Shown: positions 4,313 through 9,579 of the stretch, piece after piece
How positions within the stretch are numbered: position 1 is the first letter of the stretch
Layout: each line of letters opens with the position of its first letter
Assembly (NCBI GenBank): GCA_009787135.1
Contig: WRGP01000181.1
Coordinates: 1-9,579 of the forward strand
Length of the DNA: 9,579 nucleotides
Source: Bacillota bacterium
GTDB taxonomy: Bacteria; Bacillota; Clostridia; Christensenellales; Aristaeellaceae
Reading direction: 5' to 3'
The notes under the pieces: model-generated
Databases searched by the model: none
What the model was told of the DNA's origin: nothing
The model's input: only the letters and a program-made list of their open reading frames with translations
Translations under genes and position numbers: made by a program

Positions 4313-6495
4313 GCCGTACGGTTCGCGTCATGACGCTGGAGGAGTTGAAGGCATGCGTCGAAAAATACCACACGCCGGAGAACGCGGCGCTGGTGGAGCG
4401 CGCGTGGTATTTTTCCAAAGAGGCGCACGAGGGCCAGCTTCGCAGATCGGGCGAGCCGTATTTTGTGCATCCCATGGCCGTGGCGTCCACGCTGGCCGAG
4501 CTGATGATGGACGGCGCGACCATTGCCGCGGGGCTTTTGCACGACATTCTGGAGGATTGCCAGACCTGCACCTATGAAGCGCTGCAAAAGGCCTTCAGCA
4601 TCGAGGTCGCCCAGCTCGTCGACGGCGTGACGAAACTCACGCGCCTTGACTTTATCACGCGCGAGGAACAGCAGGCCGAGAGCCTGCGCAAGATGATCCT
4701 GGCCATGTCCAAGGATATCCGCGTGGTGCTCATCAAGCTGGCGGACCGGCTGCACAACATGCTGACGCTGTCCTTTCAGCCCCGCGAGCGGCAGGTGGCC
4801 ATCGCGCGGGAGACGCTGGATATCTACGCGCCGCTGGCGCATAGGCTTGGGGTCTACTCAATTAAGTCACAGCTGGAAGACCTGGCCTTCATGTATCTGG
4901 AACCGGAGAGGTACCGCGAGCTGACGCGCATGGTCGGCATGAAGCGGACCGAGCGCGAGGCGTCGCTAAAGAATGTGGAGGAGGAGCTCCGCCGCGAGAT
5001 TGACGGGATGGGCATCCATTTTGACATCGACGGCCGCCCCAAACACTTTTTCAGCATCTACCGCAAGATGGAGCTGCAAAACATCCCCTTTGAGCAGATT
5101 TATGACCTGATCGCCATCCGCGTCATCGTGGACAGCCTTCCGGATTGCTACGCCGTCCTGGGGCTTGTCCACACGCTTTGGCGCCAGGTGCCGGGCCGTT
5201 TTAAGGATTATATCTCCACGCCAAAGGCCAACATGTATCAGTCGCTGCACACCACGGTGGTCGGCCAAAATGGGCAGCCCTTTGAGGTGCAGATTCGCAC
5301 GTACGAGATGCACCGCCTGGCTGAGTTCGGCATTGCCGCGCATTGGCGCTATAAAGAGGGCCGCCAGGCCGGCGCGCTGGACGAGAAGCTTTATTGGCTG
5401 CGCCAAATTCTGGACTGGCAGGGCGACACGAGGGACGCGCGCGAGTTTATCGATTTGCTCAAGGTCGATCTGTTCGCCGACGAGGTGTTCGTCTTCACGC
5501 CCAAGGGGGATATCATCAACCTGCCGCGCGGGGCCACGCCGCTGGACTTTGCCTACCGCATCCATAGCGCCATCGGCAACAAGTGCGTGGGCGCCAAGAT
5601 CAACGGCCGCATCGTCACGCTGGATTCGGAGCTGAAGACCGGCGACTTCGTCGAGATCCTGACGTCCTCCGCGTCCAAAGGGCCCAGCCGCGACTGGATG
5701 AAGATCGCCCGGACCACGCAGGCCAAGACAAAGATCCGCCAGTGGTTCAAGCGCGAGTTCAAGGCGGAAAACGCGGAACTCGGCCGCGCGATGCTCGAGC
5801 GCGAGGCCCAGCGAAACGCCGTGCAGCTGCCAAGCCTCACGAAGTCTGAGTACGTCGAGCCAATGCTCAAGAAACATGGGTTTCTGGACCTTGAGGACAT
5901 ATACGCCTCGGTAGGATTTGGCGCGCTGAGCGCCACGGGCGTGATCGCCCGGCTGATAGAGGAGAGCAGGCGCCACGAACGCCCCGCCCCGGCGCCCGCC
6001 CCGCCGGAGCCAAGCAGCGACGCGGAAAACGAGAAGCGACAGAAGCTGGCGTCCAGCCACGGCGTGTTCCTGGCCGGAGAGCCGGGCATGCTCGTGCGGT
6101 TCGCGCGCTGCTGCAACCCGGTGCCGGGCGATGAGATCATCGGCTATATCACGCGCGGCCGCGGCGTGACCGTGCACAAGATGGACTGCATCAACGCCAT
6201 GAACTCAGAGCCCGAGCGCATGGTGGAGGTGAGCTGGAACGCGGCGGAGGAGTCGAAGTTTACCGCGGCCATCCGCATTGTGGCCTATGACCACGAGGGG
6301 CTGCTGGCGGATCTGGCCGTACTCATCAGCAGCATGGAAGCGCCCATTGAGTCTGTCGCGGCCAAGGTGCACAAGGACGGTACCGCGACCATTACCCTGC
6401 AGGTGCAGACGCAGAGCCGCGCCCAGTTGGACAAGATGATCCGCTCGCTGCAAAAGCGGGCGGATGTGATAGAGGTGTTCCGGCTGTCAACGTGA
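4309..6495 (+). CDS. relA: Bifunctional (p)ppGpp synthetase/hydrolase (RelA/SpoT family), 728 aa
   Basis: This enzyme makes (p)ppGpp from ATP and GDP/GTP on starved ribosomes and also hydrolyses it, setting the stringent response. Domain order from GTG 4309: the HD hydrolase (about 25-180) with His54, HDILED at 78-83 and LADRLHN at 144-150, so the hydrolase site looks intact. The synthetase (about 236-350) has GRPKHFFSIYRKM, RFKDYISTPKANMYQSLHTTV (297-317) and EVQIRT (326-331). TGS spans about 391-452. A helical region follows, then the zinc-finger/RIS segment with Cys601-Cys602, His623 and Cys627, and a C-terminal ACT domain (651-728). Length matches Firmicute Rel (about 730 aa). One oddity is a Pro/Ala-rich linker (559-568) before the zinc-finger segment. 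It overlaps recJ by 4 bases with no apt gene between, and is likely co-transcribed from the promoter at 1768. Confidence 0.97.
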   Translation: MSRTVRVMTLEELKACVEKYHTPENAALVERAWYFSKEAHEGQLRRSGEPYFVHPMAVASTLAELMMDGATIAAGLLHDILEDCQTCTYEALQKAFSIEVAQLVDGVTKLTRLDFITREEQQAESLRKMILAMSKDIRVVLIKLADRLHNMLTLSFQPRERQVAIARETLDIYAPLAHRLGVYSIKSQLEDLAFMYLEPERYRELTRMVGMKRTEREASLKNVEEELRREIDGMGIHFDIDGRPKHFFSIYRKMELQNIPFEQIYDLIAIRVIVDSLPDCYAVLGLVHTLWRQVPGRFKDYISTPKANMYQSLHTTVVGQNGQPFEVQIRTYEMHRLAEFGIAAHWRYKEGRQAGALDEKLYWLRQILDWQGDTRDAREFIDLLKVDLFADEVFVFTPKGDIINLPRGATPLDFAYRIHSAIGNKCVGAKINGRIVTLDSELKTGDFVEILTSSASKGPSRDWMKIARTTQAKTKIRQWFKREFKAENAELGRAMLEREAQRNAVQLPSLTKSEYVEPMLKKHGFLDLEDIYASVGFGALSATGVIARLIEESRRHERPAPAPAPPEPSSDAENEKRQKLASSHGVFLAGEPGMLVRFARCCNPVPGDEIIGYITRGRGVTVHKMDCINAMNSEPERMVEVSWNAAEESKFTAAIRIVAYDHEGLLADLAVLISSMEAPIESVAAKVHKDGTATITLQVQTQSRAQLDKMIRSLQKRADVIEVFRLST

Positions 6496-6521
6496 GGAAC
6501 ACCGGGCGAGACGATACGCAT

Positions 6522-6582
6522 GAAGGGAGTGAGGCGGAGCCCGGATCCCCGCCTCCAGGATACATTCCGTAAGAATCCCTTC
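6522..6582 (+). other. Nested inverted repeat in the relA–dtd gap
   Basis: Within the only sizeable gap of the operon (6496-6603), GAGGCGG (6531-6537) pairs with CCGCCTC (6549-6555) around an 11-base loop. An outer pair, GAAGGGA (6522-6528) with TCCCTTC (6576-6582), encloses it. Both pairs are perfect 7-mers. The structure ends 8 bases before the dtd ribosome site, and only a very short TTT follows, so it is not a clear terminator. It may be a processing or stability element, or a block that tunes dtd translation. Confidence 0.5.
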
Positions 6583-6603
6583 TTTGTGCAAGGAGAACAA
6601 GAT

Positions 6604-7053
6604 ATGCGAGGCGTAGTGCAGCGCGTTTCCCGCGCGAGCGTAACGGTGGAAGGCAAGATAACCAGCCAGATCGGCAAAGGCCTTCTCGTGCTGCTGGGCG
6701 TGGAGGAGGGCGACGGCGAGAAAGACATGCGTTATATGGCGGACAAGGTTGCGGGTCTTCGCGTGTTTGAGGACGCGGAGGAAAAGATGAACCTGTCGGT
6801 ACGCGATGTCGCGGGCGCGGTGCTGGCGGTATCGCAGTTTACGCTTTGCGCAGACGCGCGCCATGGGCGAAGGCCCAGCTTTATAAGCGCGGCGCGGCCG
6901 GAGGCGGCGATCCCATTGTACGAGGGGTTCACCGCGGAATTGCGGCGGATGGGCATTCCCGTGGCAACAGGCGTGTTTCAGGCGCATATGGATGTATCGT
7001 TGGTGAACGACGGCCCGGTAACGATTCTTCTGGACAGCAAGAAGGGGTTTTAG
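6604..7053 (+). CDS. dtd: D-aminoacyl-tRNA deacylase Dtd, 149 aa
   Basis: Dtd hydrolyses D-aminoacyl-tRNAs (and Gly-tRNA-Ala), keeping D-residues out of proteins. The start is ATG 6604 with AGGAG at 6591-6595, 8 bases upstream. An in-frame ATG at 6520 lies in the intergenic inverted repeat and would add a non-conserved tail. The protein begins MRGVVQRVSRASVTVEG, the universal Dtd N-terminus. It has SQFTL at 77-81, followed by Cys-Ala-Asp where many relatives have Tyr, the RRPSF segment (89-93), and the Gly-cisPro active-site motif NDGPVT at 135-140. Length matches the family (about 145-150 aa). It follows relA in the conserved Firmicute order and is 1 base upstream of the next gene, so co-translation is likely. 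Confidence 0.96.
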   Translation: MRGVVQRVSRASVTVEGKITSQIGKGLLVLLGVEEGDGEKDMRYMADKVAGLRVFEDAEEKMNLSVRDVAGAVLAVSQFTLCADARHGRRPSFISAARPEAAIPLYEGFTAELRRMGIPVATGVFQAHMDVSLVNDGPVTILLDSKKGF

Positions 7054-7054
7054 C

Positions 7055-7654
7055 ATGATGGAATTTTATGTGCAGCCCGTAGGCATAATGCAGGCCAACG
7101 CGTATGTCGTCTTTAACCCCAAGCGGGACGACGCGGTGGTCATTGACCCCGGCGCGGAGCCGGAGGCGATTCGCCTGGCGCTTCGGGGCCGGAAGCTGGC
7201 GGCGATTCTGCTCACGCACGGGCATATGGATCACATAGGCGCGGTGGGAGCGCTTCGGAGCGAGGATGTGCCTGTGTTCCTCCATGAGGGCGACGCGGCG
7301 ATGCTCACGAACCCCAACCTCAACCTTGCCGTGATGGTTGGCGTGGAGGGAAACCAGGGCGAGCCGGATTTCTGCCTTCAGGAGGGCGACACGGAGCTCA
7401 GCGGCCTTATGTTCACCGTGCTGCATACGCCCGGCCATACGAAGGGCAGCGTATGCTACCTGTGTGATGGCGTGCTCTTCAGCGGGGATACGCTGTTCAA
7501 GGCTGGCATCGGCCGCACGGATTTTCCCGGCGGGGATAGGAAGGCCATGCGGGCGTCGCTGAAGCGTCTTGCGGCCCTGGACGCGAAGATTCGCGTGTGC
7601 CCGGGCCATGGCGGGGAAACGACCATCGGCGCGGAGAGGCGGTACATCTCATGA
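7055..7654 (+). CDS. Metallo-beta-lactamase-fold hydrolase, glyoxalase II-like, 199 aa
   Basis: This is a small soluble MBL-fold enzyme of the YqgX/YcbL (glyoxalase II-like) type, which probably hydrolyses thioesters such as S-lactoylglutathione analogues; the true substrate in Clostridia is not established. All metal ligands are visible: THGHMDH at residues 54-60 (His55, His57, Asp59, His60), His128 in TPGHT, Asp145 in SGDTLF and His185 in PGHG. GRTDFPGG at 153-160 is also typical of this group. The start is ATG 7055 (or the adjacent ATG 7058) with AAGGGG at 7042-7047. It lacks the long C-terminal domain of true glyoxalase II, consistent with its short length. It lies 1 base after dtd, and its stop overlaps the hemZ ATG (ATGA, 7651-7654). 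This dtd–MBL–hemZ order is common in Clostridia. Confidence 0.92.
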   Translation: MMEFYVQPVGIMQANAYVVFNPKRDDAVVIDPGAEPEAIRLALRGRKLAAILLTHGHMDHIGAVGALRSEDVPVFLHEGDAAMLTNPNLNLAVMVGVEGNQGEPDFCLQEGDTELSGLMFTVLHTPGHTKGSVCYLCDGVLFSGDTLFKAGIGRTDFPGGDRKAMRASLKRLAALDAKIRVCPGHGGETTIGAERRYIS

Positions 7655-9093
7655 CGATCCGGCTTTTTACGCCGTTGTCCGCGCACTTTTCAGACCTTGC
7701 CGAGGTGATACGCGTCTTCTTCCCCGAGGCAGAGGTGGTGGCCGGAGTGGCGGACGCCTGTGACATCGCGCATGAAACCCACCTGTATAGCGACGAGGCG
7801 GGCTACTGGGCAGAGGATACTTTCACCTTTGCGGGAAACACGTTCCGCTGGACCACAAAGGTACGGGGCGACAGATGGGAGCGCAAGCGCCGCCGCAAGC
7901 GCGGCATGAAGCAGTCCTTGTACTACCTTCTCAAGCGCGGGACGCGGATAAGCCCTCCGTGGGGCAGCCTGACGGGCATTCGCCCGACGCGGCTCTTTTA
8001 TGACAGGCTCCATGGCGGAGACAAGCCCGCCGCCGCGCGGCAGGCGCTCATCCGGCTTTATGACCTGCGTGAGGATCGCGCGCGGCTGCTGGAGGACACG
8101 GTGCTCACCCAACGCGGGCTGATGGAAGCGGCGGCAAACGCCATTGACCTTTACGTGGGCGTCCCATTTTGCGTATCGCGATGCGCGTACTGCTCCTTTT
8201 TCGCCGAGGCGGTGGGCAAGGGGGAAAAGGTCGCGCCCTATATGGAGGCGTTGCTGCGCGAGACGGACGCCGTGGCGGAGCTTACGTCACGGCATGGCCT
8301 CCTGCCACGCGCCGTGTATGTCGGCGGCGGCACGCCGACAGCGCTGGACGCGGCGACGCTGTCAAGGCTGCTTATGCGGCTGCGTCTATTGTTTCCAGCC
8401 GCGGGGGAATGGACGGTGGAGGCTGGCCGGCCCGACACCATTGACAGGGACAAGCTGCAAGCATGCAGGGATGCGGGCGTGACACGCGTATGCATAAACC
8501 CGCAGTCCATGAACGACGAGACGCTGGCCGTGATCGCCCGCGCCCATACGCGGCAGGATACGGAACGGGCGTTCGGACTCAGCCGGGCCATAGGGTTTGA
8601 CAATATCAACATGGACGTGATCGCCGCGCTGCCGGGCGAAGGGCCGGAGGATTTTTTTCGCACGCTGGACGCCGTTTCCGCGCTCGCGCCCGACAGCCTG
8701 ACCGTGCACGCCCTGGCGCGCAAGCATGGATCGCGGCTTAATGAGTTTGGCTTTGAGCCGACAAAGGCCGAAGCGGCCGAGACCATGGTGGAGATGGGCG
8801 CGACGTTTGCCTGCGGGATGGGCATGCGGCCGTACTACCTCTACCGGCAAAAGTATGTCGCGGGCAATCTGGAGAACGTCGCCTATGCCAGACCCGGCAA
8901 GGAATGCCTGTACAATGTGGATATCATGGAGGAGACGACGTCCATTCTGGCCATGGGCGCGGGGGCGATCTCCAAGCGCGTGTTTCCCGGGGAGGGGCGC
9001 ATTGAGCGCGCGCCAAACGTGGGGGATGTGGGGCATTATCTCGCGCGGGTGGATGAGATGATCGCGCGCAAGGAACGGCTTTGGAGGGAGTGA
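7651..9093 (+). CDS. hemZ: Radical SAM coproporphyrinogen dehydrogenase-like protein HemZ, 480 aa
   Basis: This is a HemN-superfamily radical SAM protein of the HemZ branch. It is annotated as oxygen-independent coproporphyrinogen III dehydrogenase, but many Clostridia that keep HemZ do not make haem by the classical route, so its physiological reaction is uncertain. The 4Fe-4S cluster motif is Cys174, Cys178, Cys181 (CVSRCAYC) and is preceded by LYVGVPF. GGGTPT at 225-230 is the SAM-binding glycine motif. VCINPQSMNDETL and RAHT match the HemZ signature. The N-terminal 165 residues include a basic stretch (RWERKRRRKR) and SPPWGSLTGIRPTRL, the usual HemZ extension before the barrel. Length is slightly under the roughly 500 aa norm. 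The start is ATG 7651, overlapping the MBL gene stop by 4 bases. An in-frame upstream start at 7597 would overlap by 58 bases and is not favoured. Confidence 0.93.
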   Translation: MTIRLFTPLSAHFSDLAEVIRVFFPEAEVVAGVADACDIAHETHLYSDEAGYWAEDTFTFAGNTFRWTTKVRGDRWERKRRRKRGMKQSLYYLLKRGTRISPPWGSLTGIRPTRLFYDRLHGGDKPAAARQALIRLYDLREDRARLLEDTVLTQRGLMEAAANAIDLYVGVPFCVSRCAYCSFFAEAVGKGEKVAPYMEALLRETDAVAELTSRHGLLPRAVYVGGGTPTALDAATLSRLLMRLRLLFPAAGEWTVEAGRPDTIDRDKLQACRDAGVTRVCINPQSMNDETLAVIARAHTRQDTERAFGLSRAIGFDNINMDVIAALPGEGPEDFFRTLDAVSALAPDSLTVHALARKHGSRLNEFGFEPTKAEAAETMVEMGATFACGMGMRPYYLYRQKYVAGNLENVAYARPGKECLYNVDIMEETTSILAMGAGAISKRVFPGEGRIERAPNVGDVGHYLARVDEMIARKERLWRE

Positions 9094-9104
9094 AAAAGGG
9101 CAAA

Positions 9105-9161
9105 ATGAAAAAGATTCAGTCATTTGCAGGTCGCAGACTAGGCGCTACAGGTTTAGCGTAA
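9105..9161 (+). CDS. Possible 18-aa leader peptide between hemZ and the uronate-isomerase-like gene
   Basis: ATG 9105 opens an 18-codon frame (begins MKKIQSFAGRR) ending at TAA 9159-9161. AAGGG at 9096-9100, directly after the hemZ stop, is 4 bases upstream as a weak ribosome site. The TAA runs into the AGGGAGG ribosome site of the next gene, so its translation would end right on that site. There is no similarity I recognise. It could be a coupling leader, a remnant, or chance. Confidence 0.25.
   Translation: MKKIQSFAGRRLGATGLA
9143..9158 (+). other. Small hairpin just upstream of the last gene's ribosome site
   Basis: CGCTA (9143-9147) pairs with TAGCG (9154-9158) around a 6-base loop, 2 bases before AGGGAGG. 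It overlaps the end of the 18-codon ORF, so a ribosome finishing that ORF would open it. It is short and may be coincidental. Confidence 0.25.
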
Positions 9162-9171
9162 GGGAGGGCAA

Positions 9172-9579
9172 ATGATAACAGGCCGAGAAGAACTCAAACG
9201 CGTAGTACGCGACGCGGTGCGGAGCACGCCGGCGGTGGACGCGTACACACATCTGGACCTGCGCGCCCTATTCTCCGAGGCGCGCCAGGGCATCTTCGCC
9301 CTGCTGACAACCCCCGCGCTGATGGAGGAAGCGCGCCGTTACGGCGATGCCAGGCTTGATGCGGACGATCGCAAAGAACAAGCGGAGGCGGTGTTCGCCG
9401 CGCTGTTCATCGACCGCTCGCCCATAAGCCGGCAGGCGCAGGCAACGCTCTGGTCGCTAAAGAAGATGGGGCTCGACATTGGCTCGCGTGACCTGTCCCG
9501 CATGCACGCCGGGTGGATGGGGCGGCAGGCGGACGAGCGCCTGCTGGATGTGCTCGATATGGCCAACCTGTCCTCCGTG
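9172..9579 (+). CDS. Amidohydrolase / uronate (glucuronate) isomerase-like protein, N-terminal 136 aa (partial)
   Basis: The frame opens at ATG 9172 and runs off the window with no stop. AGGGAGG at 9161-9167 lies 4 bases upstream. The N-terminus has AVDAYTHLDL (residues 21-30), then a helical region with FALLTTPALMEEARRYG and AEAVFAALFIDRSPIS (71-86). This last segment resembles the 'ALFxxRSPxS' region of the large uronate-isomerase-like (UxaC-related) branch of the amidohydrolase superfamily, as do LKKMGLDIGSRDL (96-108) and the DVLDMANLSSV strand at the end. Such proteins are TIM-barrel metalloenzymes acting on sugar acids or related substrates. The first His of the expected HxH metal motif is Tyr here (Tyr25; His27 is kept). 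Family assignment is from pattern memory, so it is moderately sure. The exact reaction cannot be stated. It may be co-transcribed with hemZ, as no terminator lies between them. Confidence 0.6.
   Translation, partial: MITGREELKRVVRDAVRSTPAVDAYTHLDLRALFSEARQGIFALLTTPALMEEARRYGDARLDADDRKEQAEAVFAALFIDRSPISRQAQATLWSLKKMGLDIGSRDLSRMHAGWMGRQADERLLDVLDMANLSSV

Noticed and set aside
4966..6177. 403-codon open frame on the minus strand inside relA
   Set aside because: It is antisense to intact, well-conserved Rel domains. Long antisense frames are expected in GC-rich coding DNA, and the product shows no recognisable domain.
1..9579. CRISPR array, tRNA/rRNA genes, insertion sequence or prophage
   Set aside because: No regularly spaced repeats, no tRNA or rRNA signature, and no transposase, integrase or phage gene is visible on either strand.

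Overview
The window looks like the chromosome of a GC-rich member of the Clostridia (Firmicutes). Three things suggest this: the gene order recJ–relA–dtd–MBL hydrolase–hemZ, Firmicute-type Shine-Dalgarno sites (AGGAGG-like), and the tight ATGA/GTGA stop-start overlaps. Every gene I can support is on the + strand. The species cannot be named from this sequence.

Region 1 (1–1670) is a small accessory sensing module. It holds the C-terminal part of a WYL-domain transcription regulator, a small four-cysteine zinc-ribbon protein, and a GyrI-like small-molecule-binding protein. The regulator's reading frame has no stop and runs straight into the zinc-ribbon gene, although that gene has its own promoter, a palindromic candidate operator and a ribosome binding site. 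One missing A in a short A-run would explain the lost stop. The GyrI-like gene is visibly more AT-rich than the rest of the window.

Region 2 (1671–2002) is a 332-base non-operonic stretch. It contains a short TTTATGCG repeat cluster and the best sigma-A promoter in the window (TTGACG, 17 bases, TATAAT). After the promoter comes a transcript of about 165 bases that can fold into a rod with an asymmetric central bubble, ending in a terminator-like hairpin 37 bases before recJ. It may be a small RNA (6S RNA is one candidate) or a leader/attenuator of the recJ operon. A 28-codon ORF with a plausible ribosome site lies inside it.

Region 3 (2003–9093) is a compact operon. It encodes RecJ (single-strand 5' exonuclease for repair), bifunctional RelA/SpoT-type (p)ppGpp synthetase-hydrolase, D-aminoacyl-tRNA deacylase Dtd, a glyoxalase-II-like metallo-beta-lactamase-fold hydrolase, and the radical SAM protein HemZ. 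The genes overlap by 4 bases or sit 1 base apart, except for a 108-base relA–dtd gap that holds a nested inverted repeat. The apt gene often found between recJ and relA is absent. The operon combines DNA repair, stringent response and translation quality control, as in many Firmicutes.

Region 4 (9094–9579) starts with an 18-codon mini-ORF and a small hairpin. The 5' part of an amidohydrolase/uronate-isomerase-like gene follows and runs off the window. This is where hisS would often lie in relatives. The fragment has Tyr where the first His of the HxH metal motif is expected.
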